A stretch of DNA of 64,000 nt from an uncultured Clostridia bacterium (GTDB lineage: Bacteria > Bacillota > Clostridia > Lachnospirales > Anaerotignaceae), in NCBI GenBank assembly GCA_944384265.1, contig CALWSR010000001.1, forward strand, positions 124,001 through 188,000. The letters are read 5' to 3'. The notes under the pieces are model-generated. The model worked only from the letters and a program-made list of their open reading frames with translations, was not told the DNA's origin and did no database searches. The position numbers and the translations under genes are program-made. Within the stretch, counting starts at the first letter, position 1, and every line of letters starts with the position of its first letter. Below, piece by piece: positions 51,034 to 60,191 of this stretch.

Positions 51034-52161
51034 ATGTATCAGTTATTAAAAGTGGAAGGCAGAGCAAAAAGAGGAGCATTTTCTACACCTCATGGTGTGA
51101 TACAAACTCCTGTGTTTATGAATGTAGGAACGATTGCAGCAATCAAAGGAGCTGTTTCCTCAGAAGACCTGGAAAGAGTAAATTGTCAGGTAGAACTATC
51201 CAACACATACCATTTGCATTTGCGTCCAGGAGATGAAATTGTAAAAAAATTAGGCGGCCTTCATAAATTTATGGTGTGGGACAAGCCTATACTGACTGAT
51301 TCCGGAGGATTTCAAGTGTTTTCATTGACTTCATTGCGAAAAATTACAGAAGAAGGTGTTTATTTTTCTTCCCATATTGATGGAAGAAAAATATTTATGG
51401 GGCCGGAGGAAAGCATGAAAATACAATCTAATTTAGCATCTACCATTGCAATGGCCTTTGATGAATGCATTGGTATTCCGGCAGAAAGAAGCTATGTACA
51501 AAATTCTGTGGACAGAACTACAAGATGGCTGCAAAGATGCAAAGCTGCATTACAGCAATTAAATCAAAAGGAGGATACCATCAACAAAAAACAAATGCTT
51601 TTTGGCATTAACCAGGGAGCAACCTATGAAGATATTCGCATTGCACACGCCAAAACCATTGCAGATATGGATTTGGATGGCTATGCCATTGGAGGCCTTG
51701 CAGTGGGAGAAACCCATGAGCAAATGTATCATATTTTAGAAGAAGTGGTACCATATCTGCCTCAAAACAAGCCAACTTATTTGATGGGAGTGGGAACACC
51801 AGAAAACATTTTGGAGGCTGTGGAAAGAGGCGTAGATTTTTTTGACTGTGTTTTGCCGGCAAGAAACGGCCGCCATGCTCATGTTTACACAAATATGGGA
51901 AAACTCAATTTATTAAATGCAAAATATGAGCTGGATGAATCTCCCATTGAAGAGGGATGTCAGTGTCCTGCCTGCCAAAGATATTCAAGAGCCTATATTC
52001 GCCATTTGTTTAAAGCAAAGGAAATGCTGGCAATGCGTCTTTGTGTTTTGCATAATCTTTATTTTTTTAATCACATGATGCAGGAAATACGATATGCATT
52101 GGAAGCAGGAAATTTTTTACAGTATAAAAAAGAAAGATTGGCAGGATTTCAACAAAATTGA
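51034..52161 (+). CDS. tgt: queuine/preQ1 tRNA-guanine transglycosylase
   Basis: 375 aa; GAGGT and ATG 51034. It has the TIM-barrel signature PVFMNVGTIAAIKG, nucleophile/base Asp residues in TDSGGFQVFSL and FDCVLPARNGRHA, and the zinc site CQCPACQRY...H. It exchanges G34 of GUN-anticodon tRNAs for preQ1, making queuosine precursors. tgt-yajC order is conserved in many bacteria. The C-terminus is complete. Confidence 0.98.
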   Translation: MYQLLKVEGRAKRGAFSTPHGVIQTPVFMNVGTIAAIKGAVSSEDLERVNCQVELSNTYHLHLRPGDEIVKKLGGLHKFMVWDKPILTDSGGFQVFSLTSLRKITEEGVYFSSHIDGRKIFMGPEESMKIQSNLASTIAMAFDECIGIPAERSYVQNSVDRTTRWLQRCKAALQQLNQKEDTINKKQMLFGINQGATYEDIRIAHAKTIADMDLDGYAIGGLAVGETHEQMYHILEEVVPYLPQNKPTYLMGVGTPENILEAVERGVDFFDCVLPARNGRHAHVYTNMGKLNLLNAKYELDESPIEEGCQCPACQRYSRAYIRHLFKAKEMLAMRLCVLHNLYFFNHMMQEIRYALEAGNFLQYKKERLAGFQQN

Positions 52162-52172
52162 TGGGCTTTTTC

Positions 52173-52201
52173 TTGACGGATACAGATAAATTTTATATAA
52201 T
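52173..52201 (+). promoter_or_regulatory. strong sigma-A promoter of yajC
   Basis: TTGACG (52173-52178), 17-base spacer, TATAAT (52196-52201), 48 bases before the yajC start and 12 after the tgt stop. Confidence 0.85.
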
Positions 52202-52248
52202 ATATTGTATTATGTAGCAAAGTTAAAAAGATAAGGAGAATAGGCAAT

Positions 52249-52755
52249 ATGACAAATTTGGCAACATTTTTATTAGATGCTAGTGCCCCCATTATACCTT
52301 CCGGCGGCACACAGGCTGCTACAACAGCGGCACCTGTTGCAGAACAAGCGGCACAGCAAACACAAGTGGCAGCAGGCGGATTACTTGCAAACAGCAATCC
52401 TGTCACCATTATTATAGTATATTGTGTCATTATTTTTGCAGCAATGTATTTTTTCTCTATTCGACCAACCAGAAAGAGAGAAAAGAAAATGCAGGAAATG
52501 AGAGATGCAATCACTGTTGGAGATACTGTTTTATTAAACAGCGGTCTGTTTGGTAAAATAGTAGATGTAACAGCAGAATGTTTTATCATAGAATTTGGTA
52601 CAAATAAAGGTGTGAAAATACCTGTACTGAAGCAAGAGGTGTTTGGAAAAAGAGAGCCAAATCTTTCTAATAAAGAAATAGAACAGCCAAAAGAGGAGCC
52701 AAAAAAACAGGGACTTTTTGGCTTTGGAAAGAAAAAAGAAACAGAAGAAAATTGA
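52249..52755 (+). CDS. yajC: preprotein translocase subunit YajC
   Basis: 168 aa; AAGGAG and ATG 52249. A first Ala/Gln-rich segment of about 45 residues (not usual for YajC, which is about 100 aa) precedes the membrane helix TIIIVYCVIIFAAMYFF. The YajC hallmark follows: RPTRKREKKMQEM, then GDTVLLNSGLFGKIVDV. The C-terminus has a Lys/Glu-rich extension. YajC assists SecDF at the Sec translocon. Confidence 0.93.
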   Translation: MTNLATFLLDASAPIIPSGGTQAATTAAPVAEQAAQQTQVAAGGLLANSNPVTIIIVYCVIIFAAMYFFSIRPTRKREKKMQEMRDAITVGDTVLLNSGLFGKIVDVTAECFIIEFGTNKGVKIPVLKQEVFGKREPNLSNKEIEQPKEEPKKQGLFGFGKKKETEEN

Positions 52756-52781
52756 TAGCATATCATATGCTATCTTTTTTT
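52754..52781 (+). terminator. intrinsic terminator of yajC
   Basis: A 9-bp stem GATAGCATA / TATGCTATC (loop TCA) directly abuts a run of seven T. Confidence 0.9.
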
Positions 52782-52808
52782 ATTGCCCCCGTTTTGGCTG
52801 GGGGCAAT
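52782..52808. other. G/C-rich hairpin between convergent genes
   Basis: A 9-bp stem ATTGCCCCC / GGGGGCAAT with a nine-base loop directly after the yajC terminator, 22 bases before the end of the PstS-like minus-strand gene. The minus-strand RNA has no T run beyond it, but it may still help terminate or protect that transcript's 3' end. Confidence 0.5.
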
Positions 52809-52830
52809 ATGAATCATATTGAAAAAACAG

Positions 52831-53850
52831 CTATTCAATAAATTCCTCTGACAAAGGGATATAACCACTTGCAGAGAGCAGTTTTTGTCCCATTTGAGAA
52901 GTAAGATATTGTACTAGCTTTTGTTGAGGAGAATCTATTTCACTGTTTTTTCTAATAACAGCATAATAATTTGTCATAAGAGGATAGATGCCATTGGCAA
53001 TATTTTTTTTGGTGGGATAAATACCATCAATGGCCAGCATTTTGATACGATAATCAAAAAGCATTGTGCTGGCATAATAATAGGTATCATATCCTATTGC
53101 ATATGGACTGCCGTCATAAAAAGAAGGTACAGTAATTAAATTATTTTGTACATCAAACTGTAAATTTTTAGGAGATTCCATCGTTTTTTCTTTTGAGAGA
53201 ATATGGCGATAAAACATAGATTGCAACAGTGAGCTTTCATGTTTTTGATAGGCTGTAATGTCTATTTCTTCTCCTATAAAATTTTCCCATGAGGTAATTT
53301 TACCGGAATAGATATTTTGTATATCTTCTAAATATAAATTTTGTAAAGGGTTTTGATAGCTTACTAAAAAAACAATTGCTTCTTTTGAAATAGGAATCCA
53401 TTCCAGTTCTGTATTATATTCCCTTTGTAATGCCAGCAATGCTTCAGAAGGCTCGGGAGAAAATAAAATATCTATTTCTTCGGAAAGCAGGCTTCTAAAA
53501 TTCTCTTCCGTGGTGCCATAGTACAACAAAGGCTCTTGCTCCAATATAGCAGGAGAAAATGCAGAAACAATATTTTCACCAATGGGGGCAGTAACAGCAG
53601 ATACAGCCATTTTGGGAAATGTACTGTCATAAAAATCCATGGTAGAAAATTGTTTCCAATCTATTTGTGTTTTATTTTCTGCTTTTTCTGAAATGGAAGC
53701 AGTGGTATTTTCAGAAGCCTCTGTCTGCTCATTTTGTTGCTGAGCCATTTGCTCTTCATCAAAAAAATGCATATAAGCAGTGGCTGCAAGCATACTGCCA
53801 AAGAGTATAAAAAATAGTATAAAAACAAATATTTTGGAAGATTTTTTCAT
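52831..53850 (-). CDS. PstS-like phosphate/anion-binding protein, membrane-anchored
   Basis: 339 aa; AAGGAG before ATG 53850-53848. An N-terminal helix (about residues 7-28) with no lipobox Cys suggests a membrane anchor rather than a lipoprotein. The domain is PstS-type (PBP_like_2), marked by NIYSGKITSWENFIGE, which is highly characteristic, and ANGIYPLMTNYYAVI near the end. Yet no pstCAB genes are adjacent; the neighbouring gene is a lipoprotein in the same operon. It may be a sensor or scavenger rather than a transporter subunit. The ligand is inferred from the family. Confidence 0.8.
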   Translation of the reverse strand: MKKSSKIFVFILFFILFGSMLAATAYMHFFDEEQMAQQQNEQTEASENTTASISEKAENKTQIDWKQFSTMDFYDSTFPKMAVSAVTAPIGENIVSAFSPAILEQEPLLYYGTTEENFRSLLSEEIDILFSPEPSEALLALQREYNTELEWIPISKEAIVFLVSYQNPLQNLYLEDIQNIYSGKITSWENFIGEEIDITAYQKHESSLLQSMFYRHILSKEKTMESPKNLQFDVQNNLITVPSFYDGSPYAIGYDTYYYASTMLFDYRIKMLAIDGIYPTKKNIANGIYPLMTNYYAVIRKNSEIDSPQQKLVQYLTSQMGQKLLSASGYIPLSEEFIE

Positions 53851-53864
53851 AAAAAACTCCTTTT

Positions 53865-55298
53865 TTAAAAATTAGAATATTTTGGAAAATTAAATAGTTT
53901 ACTTTCATAAGTAAGATTCATACTGCCATCTTCTGCAACGGTTTCTAAAGGCACTGTAATGGTGCCTGTATTGTCTAATGTAAAATCAGTGGTATCTAAA
54001 TAATATAATTGTTGTTCTGTCAATTTATCTATGCTTTCCGGCAGCAGTAAATCACGAACAGTCATTTGCTCTGATGTAGGCATATAAATGAGTATATTTT
54101 GTTGGTTGAACATATATTTGCCATCCAAAACAATATCACTTAAAATAAACACTTTTAAAAACGGTCCAACACCTTTATAGGATACCACTTTAAGAGAAGG
54201 TGTATTTGCCTCAGAAAAATAGGGCAAAAGAGGTGTGGTGCTGATATAGGTTCTTTGGACAGCAGATAGCTGTTCGTTTATATTTTCGGTCATTTCCTGA
54301 TTTTTGTAATTTTTGATACAAATAAAAAAACTGTTGCTGCAGCCTTCCACGGTAATGGAAGTATCCTGTTCTACTGTAAATGTATCGGTTGTATCTATGA
54401 ATTGTTTTGAAAGTAAATTTGGAATGTCCATAATCTCTTCTATTTCATTGGGAGAAAAGCAAAGGTATGGCAGTAATAAAGACAAATCTATTTCAAAATC
54501 TGTTTCATAAAAGCAATAAGGATTTTCTTTTTTTAATATCACCCTAAAATAGGGAGAAGTATTTGTATCTAAACCACTATGATAAGAAAGCAAAAAGTCA
54601 TTTTCCGACAAATTTGAAAAAGGCCGTTTCATCACATCAAATGGTTCTGATTGTCTGAAAAAAAGCTGTTTTTGAAGCTGTTTTTCTATCACAGAGATAT
54701 ATTGCCGGTTTTCTAAAAATAATTTTTGAGCAGGTATCTCTTTTTTTTGCTCTACATGATAAAATGCTGCATAAGAATAAGTATCTATTGTCAAAGAGGA
54801 CAAATCAATGGCCTCTTGTGTATCCGAATACAGCATACTTGGCACAGCAGTGAAATAAATGCTGGCATAAGGACCAATAAAGGATAAATCTCCTGTAATC
54901 AGAATATGGTTTTCTACAAAATCCGGTGAAAGATTTAATTGCTGCTGCAATAGAGTAAAATCAATGTCCTGCAAAGCTCTTTCGCCAAATTCTGTCGCTG
55001 CATCTTCTATAAATGCATTTAAGTAGTTTTCATAGTCCTTTTTTAAATTTTTGGCCGCAGGCAGTTTTTCTGTGATAATAATGTCATCTATTACAAATTC
55101 TAGTTCTGCATTATACTCAGTCATTGTATTAGAAATGGTTCTGGTAGAGGGGGTATAAATCCAAGCAGTGTGTTTTGCTGTTTCCTCTGCTTTTTCAGAA
55201 GAAGCATTTTGCTGTTCTTGGGAAGAATTTGCAGTTTGACAGCCGGTAAAAAAGCAAATGGCAAAAAAAATGATACAAAGTATTGTTTTTTTTAACAT
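53865..55298 (-). CDS. lipoprotein of unknown function
   Basis: 477 aa from ATG 55298, seven bases after AAAGGAG; the TTG at 55304 in the same frame is too close to it. Lipobox FFTGC gives a lipidated Cys. The mature protein has an N-terminal Gln/Ser/Glu linker and two related-looking alpha/beta regions with acidic helices. No known family. Its stop is 14 bases before the PstS-like gene, so the two are one operon and likely act together on the cell surface. Confidence 0.75.
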   Translation of the reverse strand: MLKKTILCIIFFAICFFTGCQTANSSQEQQNASSEKAEETAKHTAWIYTPSTRTISNTMTEYNAELEFVIDDIIITEKLPAAKNLKKDYENYLNAFIEDAATEFGERALQDIDFTLLQQQLNLSPDFVENHILITGDLSFIGPYASIYFTAVPSMLYSDTQEAIDLSSLTIDTYSYAAFYHVEQKKEIPAQKLFLENRQYISVIEKQLQKQLFFRQSEPFDVMKRPFSNLSENDFLLSYHSGLDTNTSPYFRVILKKENPYCFYETDFEIDLSLLLPYLCFSPNEIEEIMDIPNLLSKQFIDTTDTFTVEQDTSITVEGCSNSFFICIKNYKNQEMTENINEQLSAVQRTYISTTPLLPYFSEANTPSLKVVSYKGVGPFLKVFILSDIVLDGKYMFNQQNILIYMPTSEQMTVRDLLLPESIDKLTEQQLYYLDTTDFTLDNTGTITVPLETVAEDGSMNLTYESKLFNFPKYSNF

Positions 55299-55462
55299 AA
55301 TCAAACTCCTTTGAGAATAAGCTGACTAAATGATTATAAAAATTACTGCTGTATTAAGAGTATAGCTTTTTTTAAAAAAAGTCAATAATAGATACATCTA
55401 CATAGACAAGAACTGAAAAATCGTTTAAAATGAAAAAAGCGAAACAATAAAGGAGGAAAAAA

Positions 55463-56308
55463 ATGAACTGGGGAGAGATTTTCAAGGCATTTTTGTTTGG
55501 TGTCGTAGAAGGCATTACAGAATGGCTGCCTATCAGCAGTACAGGACACATGATATTGTTGGATGAGTTTGTGACATTAAAAATGTCTGCTGAATTTATG
55601 GAAATGTTTTTTGTTGTAATACAATTAGGAGCCATTTTGGCAGTGGTATGGCTTTATTGGAAAAAATTGTTTCCTTTTTCATTTCAAAAAAGATTTCATG
55701 TGAGAATACCTATATTACAAATGTGGTTTAAAATTATATTTGCTTGTCTGCCGGCAGCCATCGTGGGGCTGCTATTTGATGACCAACTAAATGCATGGTT
55801 TTATAATTATCAAACCGTAGCCATTATGCTGATTTTATTTGGTATTTTATTTATAATGATTGAAAATAGCAATTATGACAAAAAACCACAGATTACAAAG
55901 CTTTCTAAAATTACATATACAACAGCATTTTTGATTGGCTTGTTTCAGCTGATTGCTGCAGTATTTCCGGGAACATCCCGCTCCGGTGCCACCATTATAG
56001 GAGGCTTGATGATTGGTTTGTCTCGTACTGTGGCAGCGGAATTTACATTTTTTTTGGCAGTGCCTGTTATGTTTGGAGCAAGCCTTTTAAAAATAATAAA
56101 ATTTGGTATTGCTTTTGAAAGTGATGAGCTGGTTGTGCTTGCAGTAGGTGTGGTTACATCATTTTTGGTTTCTGTGGTTGCCATTAAATTTTTGATGGGA
56201 TATATTAAAAGAAATAATTTTAAGCCTTTTGGATGGTACAGAATTGTGCTGGGTATTTTAGTACTGGCATATTTTGGAATACAATCGCTGTTTTTTACAA
56301 CTGCATAA
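55463..56308 (+). CDS. uppP: undecaprenyl-diphosphatase
   Basis: 281 aa; AAAGGAGG and ATG 55463. BacA/UppP family: EGITEWLPISSTGHM and PGTSRSGATIIGG carry the conserved Glu, Ser and Arg of the active site, set among about eight membrane helices. It recycles undecaprenyl pyrophosphate to the monophosphate carrier for wall synthesis, and can give bacitracin tolerance. Monocistronic. Confidence 0.96.
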   Translation: MNWGEIFKAFLFGVVEGITEWLPISSTGHMILLDEFVTLKMSAEFMEMFFVVIQLGAILAVVWLYWKKLFPFSFQKRFHVRIPILQMWFKIIFACLPAAIVGLLFDDQLNAWFYNYQTVAIMLILFGILFIMIENSNYDKKPQITKLSKITYTTAFLIGLFQLIAAVFPGTSRSGATIIGGLMIGLSRTVAAEFTFFLAVPVMFGASLLKIIKFGIAFESDELVVLAVGVVTSFLVSVVAIKFLMGYIKRNNFKPFGWYRIVLGILVLAYFGIQSLFFTTA

Positions 56309-56492
56309 TAAAAAATTTCTCAAAAAAAGTAAAATTACATTACAGCAGATTTTTAAAGTATTATTTTGTATTTTCATCCTTTGTTTTTAATATGGGCGTA
56401 TCAATAAAGCAAATAGGGTGAAGATTAAGCAGTGTAATAGGTTTTGTAAAAAGAGGAAAGCAATGAAATTCTTTTGTATCAAAAAAGTGATG

Positions 56493-56537
56493 CAAAACGC
56501 CGGATTGCAGAGAAAAGCAATCCGGCGTTTTGTTTTT
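56493..56537 (+). terminator. intrinsic terminator, 16-bp stem
   Basis: CAAAACGCCGGATTGC pairs perfectly with GCAATCCGGCGTTTTG (56493-56508 with 56517-56532), followed by TTTTT. It lies about 185 bases after uppP. With no known gene just upstream it may end an RNA of the intergenic region or uppP read-through. Confidence 0.8.
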
Positions 56538-56993
56538 CCAGACTATAAATATATGACTTAACAGCCAGCCATATATAGCAATATACATTTGTATGCAAAG
56601 TATTATTTTTGTGGCATAAGCTGACAAGACATACCTTCATTGATTTGATGAAGCTCCTACCTTCAATGGGATGAAAGCACGACCATATAACCTCAAATTT
56701 TTTTGTAAACATCATAATCAGACATAGTGAAAGCTTGTTGAAAATTCATATATTTTTATCCTTTTCTGCTTTCAAAAAATGTTTTATTTTTGTGTTGTTT
56801 CTTTCGGAATTGTTTTTGTAGATTGGCCAAATAACTATGATTTGTTATATTTCTGCTGCATGGATAACAGTTTTTGAAGTACTTTGTTAACAAAATACCG
56901 CTTATGCCAGCTTTTATTGTTTGTTCCGTTTTGTTTTTACACTGTTTTGCTTTTTCTGAAAAAATAAAATAGAGATGTAGCAAAATGAAATAG

Positions 56994-57047
56994 AAAACCG
57001 GCTGTTTTTTGAGTAGAATTTGCTCAAAAAACAGCCGGTTTTTATAC
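56994..57047. terminator. 20-bp-stem terminator-like hairpin
   Basis: AAAACCGGCTGTTTTTTGAG (56994-57013) pairs perfectly with 57023-57042. T's follow on the plus strand. It is about 100 bases downstream of the end of the minus-strand gene at 57146, for which it could also serve. Confidence 0.7.
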
Positions 57048-57145
57048 ATTATGATTTCAGAAGGCTATTTTGTGACAGTACTGAATTGCTGCAAAGATTT
57101 ACAATCCCTTTCTTTTGACAGCAATTTTGTGATTTTAATGTACTT

Positions 57146-58210
57146 TTATTGATTCAATTCTTCTATGATTTCTTTTACAGTGGTTATTTTATCAATTTGA
57201 TAAGCATTGGCACCGCAGAATAAAAGGGAATTTTCCACATCTCCCTGTGCTGCACGAATCAGTGCCTCTGTAATACAGTAGGGAGTTGTGGCAGGATTGC
57301 ATCTTTCCAAGCATTTGTAACATTTTGCAATGGTTTCCCGCTGCGTTTTTCTCAATTTCATGTAAGCATTTTCAATGGCTCTTCCGGGCATACCTACGGG
57401 ACTTTTGACAATGGTGATATCTTCTTTTTTGGCATGAACATACGCCATTTTGTATGCAATGTCTGCATCACATTCCTCTGTAGCTACAAAACGGGTTGCC
57501 ATTTGCACACCATCACAGCCCAATGCCATGTAATGGTCAATATCTTTTCTGTCATAAACACCGCCTGCAAAAATAACAGGAAAAGGACGCTGATATTTTT
57601 CTTCAAAGCCCTTTACAAATGAAACAATGGCTTTTACTTCCTCATCATAATCTGCATAATCATTTTCCAATCCCTCTAACAGTTCCTTTTCAGAAAAGCC
57701 TAAGTGACCTCCGGCCTTTGGACCTTCTATAACAACAAAATCCGGCATTCTTTGGCCTTTTTTATCCCATCTGTGCAGTAATACATTGGCAGCTTTTACA
57801 GAAGAAACAATGGGGGCGAATTTGATGGGCGCATCGCCTACCAAAACAGGCAGCTCCATGGGCAGTCCTGCACCGGATATAATCATATCTGCACCATTTT
57901 CAATGCAGCAATCCACATATTCTTGATAATGGGTAGCGGCTCTCATGATATTAACGCCGATAATACCCCCATTTGAAATTTCTTTGGCTCTTTTAATGTG
58001 ATAAGCCAAAGAACGCAAGTTTGCCTCCATTGTATTTTTTAAAAAATCCTTTTGGGAAAATCCCGGCTGTGCAGCAGAAATCACACCTACGGCACCTTCC
58101 TTTGCCACAGCCCCTGCAAGAGAAGAAAGACTGATACCAACACCCATTCCCCCTTGTATAATGGGAATTGGTATTGTTAAATCACCAATATGAAGTGGTT
58201 TTAATTTCAT
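57146..58210 (-). CDS. nitronate-monooxygenase / FabK-like flavoprotein with Cys cluster
   Basis: 354 aa; AAGGAG before ATG 58210-58208. It is a TIM-barrel FMN enzyme of the NPD (2-nitropropane dioxygenase) family: IPIIQGGMGVGI start, IEGPKAGGHLGF with the conserved His, GGVYDRKD, GVQMATRFV. It is a paralogue of the FabK at 60192 but has a C-terminal C-x2-C-x3-C-x7-C cluster (CYKCLERCNP...YC) that FabK lacks. Activity (nitronate oxidation or enoyl reduction) cannot be decided. It is divergent from fabT, and its promoter carries a FabT-like half-site, which suggests a link with lipid synthesis. Confidence 0.85.
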   Translation of the reverse strand: MKLKPLHIGDLTIPIPIIQGGMGVGISLSSLAGAVAKEGAVGVISAAQPGFSQKDFLKNTMEANLRSLAYHIKRAKEISNGGIIGVNIMRAATHYQEYVDCCIENGADMIISGAGLPMELPVLVGDAPIKFAPIVSSVKAANVLLHRWDKKGQRMPDFVVIEGPKAGGHLGFSEKELLEGLENDYADYDEEVKAIVSFVKGFEEKYQRPFPVIFAGGVYDRKDIDHYMALGCDGVQMATRFVATEECDADIAYKMAYVHAKKEDITIVKSPVGMPGRAIENAYMKLRKTQRETIAKCYKCLERCNPATTPYCITEALIRAAQGDVENSLLFCGANAYQIDKITTVKEIIEELNQ

Positions 58211-58285
58211 AAAATAGACACTCCTTAAAAATCACATAGTTTTTATAACTACATGATGTAGATTTTATAATAGTAATTACTTGAA

Positions 58286-58314
58286 AATATAGTACAAATC
58301 AAAGTTATTGTCAA
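58286..58314 (-). promoter_or_regulatory. minus-strand promoter of the NPD-family gene
   Basis: Reading the minus strand: TTGACA (58314-58309), 17-base spacer, TATATT (58291-58286), about 75 bases before the ATG. The spacer contains ACTTTGATT, identical to half of the FabT operator in the divergent fabT promoter. Confidence 0.75.
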
Positions 58315-58387
58315 TATATCTTGTATAAATTGTTACATTTTACTAAAAAATATTGGGAATTTTAATAGATTATTTGCATAATAAAGA

Positions 58388-58432
58388 TTGACGAGAGAAA
58401 AAAAGTATCATATACTTTGATTATCAAAGTAT
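58388..58432 (+). promoter_or_regulatory. fabT promoter with overlapping FabT operator
   Basis: TTGACG (58388-58393), 17-base spacer and TATACT (58411-58416). A perfect 21-base palindrome (58412-58432, core TTTGATTATCAAA) overlaps the -10 box and start site. This core is the known FabT box of streptococci and relatives, so FabT should repress its own operon, tuned by acyl-ACP. Confidence 0.9.
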
Positions 58433-58462
58433 TGGGTATCCCATAAAATTGAGGAGGAGACT

Positions 58463-58903
58463 ATGGACAAGACTCTGGATGTTATCAATACTTTGCTGGT
58501 AGATACATTCAACAACATACTAACAATAGAACAAAGGGCATTGAAAAAAGAAAATTTTTTTGATGTTTCAGTGGCAGAAGTGCATACCATTGAAGCCATT
58601 GGTATGTATCAGTCAAAAAGTATGAGTGAGGTTGCAAGAAGCCTTTGCATCACAGTGGGCACATTGACAGTTGCTGTCAACAATCTTGTAAAAAAAGGAT
58701 ATGTGGAGAGATTTCGCTGTGAAACGGACAGGCGTGTTGTAAAAATACGTTTAACAAAAAAAGGGAAGCTTTTGTATCGAGTGGATGAGCAATTTCACAA
58801 AAATATGGTAAAAGCAGCCATTGAAGGACTTTCTGAAGAGGAAAGAAATGTTCTTTCGCAAGCTTTAACAAAATTAAATACATTTTTGCAAAAATATTTT
58901 TAA
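58463..58903 (+). CDS. fabT: FabT, MarR-family regulator of fatty-acid synthesis
   Basis: 146 aa; GAGGAGG and ATG 58463. MarR winged helix: MSEVARSLCITVGTLTVAVNNLVKKGY is the recognition region, followed by the wing ETDRRVVKIRLTKKG. It heads the fab cluster and a FabT box lies in its promoter. In characterised bacteria long-chain acyl-ACP is the corepressor. 17 bases before fabH. Confidence 0.93.
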   Translation: MDKTLDVINTLLVDTFNNILTIEQRALKKENFFDVSVAEVHTIEAIGMYQSKSMSEVARSLCITVGTLTVAVNNLVKKGYVERFRCETDRRVVKIRLTKKGKLLYRVDEQFHKNMVKAAIEGLSEEERNVLSQALTKLNTFLQKYF

Positions 58904-58920
58904 ATTAAGGGAGAAAAAAG

Positions 58921-59895
58921 ATGATTTTTTCAAAAATTAAAGCTACCGGAGCATATGCTCCCGAAAAAATCGTTACGAATGATATGCTTTCTCAGTATGT
59001 AGATACAAGTGATGAATGGATTCGTTCTCGCAGCGGAATTGAAAGAAGGCATTTTTCTGACGGTGAAAATACATCAGATATAGCAGCAAAAGCAGCTATG
59101 GAAATTTTAAAAAATGGTAATATTAATCCATTGGATATTGATTTGATTATTGTAGCAACTGTATCACCAGATTATACCACGCCTTCTACCGCCTGTTTGG
59201 TGCAGTCAAAAATAGGAGCCTCCAATGCAGTGGCATTTGATTTGACGGCAGCTTGCTCCGGTTTTATTTTTGGAGTGAGTACAGCAGACAAATTTATCAA
59301 AAGCGGCGTTTATAAAAATGCATTGGTCATTGGAGCAGAGGTATTGTCAAAGCATTTGGATTTTCATGACAGAAGCACCTGTGTATTGTTTGGCGATGGT
59401 GCCGGAGGGGTTTTTTTGGAGGCATCCAAAGAGCAATGCGGTATTTTGGCAGAAGAGCTGGGCAGTGACGGCAGCCGAGGTATGTCTTTGACCTGCGCAG
59501 AAAAAAAAGCAACCAATTTATTCAATGAAGCCAAACAAGCAGAGGACAGCTTTTTACATATGGACGGCAGAACAGTTTTTGACTTTGCCACCAGACAAAC
59601 GCCAAAATGTATATTGGGTTTGATTGAAAAATCCGGCATTTCTGCTGACTGCTTGAAATATGTGATACCACATCAGGCGAATTTTCGCATTGTGGAAGTG
59701 ATTTCAAAAAAGACAAAAATTCCACTAGAAAAGTTTTATATGAATATAGCTGAATACAGTAACACCTCCGCTGCAACAATCCCCATTGCACTGCATGAAA
59801 TGCAGCAAAAGGGACTTTTGCAAAAGGGAGATTATATATTGATGGCAGGTTTTGGCGGCGGACTCACCTGGGGTGGGCTTTTGGTTAAAATCTGA
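58921..59895 (+). CDS. fabH: beta-ketoacyl-ACP synthase III
   Basis: 324 aa; AAGGGAG and ATG 58921. Cys112 in LTAACSGFIFG, His in VIPHQANFRI and Asn in NTSAATIPIAL form the catalytic triad. It starts fatty-acid synthesis by condensing acyl-CoA with malonyl-ACP. Standard length; second gene of the fabT operon. Confidence 0.98.
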   Translation: MIFSKIKATGAYAPEKIVTNDMLSQYVDTSDEWIRSRSGIERRHFSDGENTSDIAAKAAMEILKNGNINPLDIDLIIVATVSPDYTTPSTACLVQSKIGASNAVAFDLTAACSGFIFGVSTADKFIKSGVYKNALVIGAEVLSKHLDFHDRSTCVLFGDGAGGVFLEASKEQCGILAEELGSDGSRGMSLTCAEKKATNLFNEAKQAEDSFLHMDGRTVFDFATRQTPKCILGLIEKSGISADCLKYVIPHQANFRIVEVISKKTKIPLEKFYMNIAEYSNTSAATIPIALHEMQQKGLLQKGDYILMAGFGGGLTWGGLLVKI

Positions 59896-59932
59896 CAAAT
59901 GATTATTTTTTTAATTTTAAGGAGGAACAAAA

Positions 59933-60160
59933 ATGGAAGTATTAGAAAGAATCAAAGAAATTATTGCTGAGCAAACAGGAAAAGATATCGCTGAAATTAC
60001 ACCTGAAACAAGTGTAATGGAGGATTTGGAAGCAGACAGCTTGGATTTATTTCAAATTATCAATGATATTGAAGATGAATTTGATGTAAAAATTGAAAAT
60101 ACAGAAGCAATTAAAACCGTTGCTGATGTTGTGAAAATTGTAGAAGACAGCAAAAAATAA
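59933..60160 (+). CDS. acpP: acyl carrier protein
   Basis: 75 aa; GGAGG and ATG 59933. The DSL motif in EADSLDLF carries Ser36, where 4'-phosphopantetheine is attached by AcpS. Strongly acidic helical bundle. It sits, as usual, between fabH and fabK. Confidence 0.98.
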   Translation: MEVLERIKEIIAEQTGKDIAEITPETSVMEDLEADSLDLFQIINDIEDEFDVKIENTEAIKTVADVVKIVEDSKK

Positions 60161-60191
60161 AAATGTCTGAAGGTTAAGGTGAACAATTATT

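Larger units (their letters stand above)
56309..57145. other. 840-base region with two strong hairpins and no clear gene
   Basis: No convincing coding sequence on either strand; open frames of 60-100 codons on the minus strand have poor composition. Two terminator-type hairpins (56493-56537 and 56994-57047) and a smaller pair (CTTCAT...ATGAAG near 56634-56652) are the only structure. The stretch could hold an uncharacterised RNA, or be the remnant of a decayed gene. Confidence 0.45.

Noticed and set aside
55359..55385. Minus-strand TTGACT ... TATACT pair upstream of the lipoprotein gene
   Set aside because: Spacer is only 15 bases, too short for a confident promoter call.
56361..56715. Minus-strand frames of 78-88 codons in the uppP downstream gap
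   Set aside because: Overlap the strong hairpin, have no ribosome site and no recognisable protein features.
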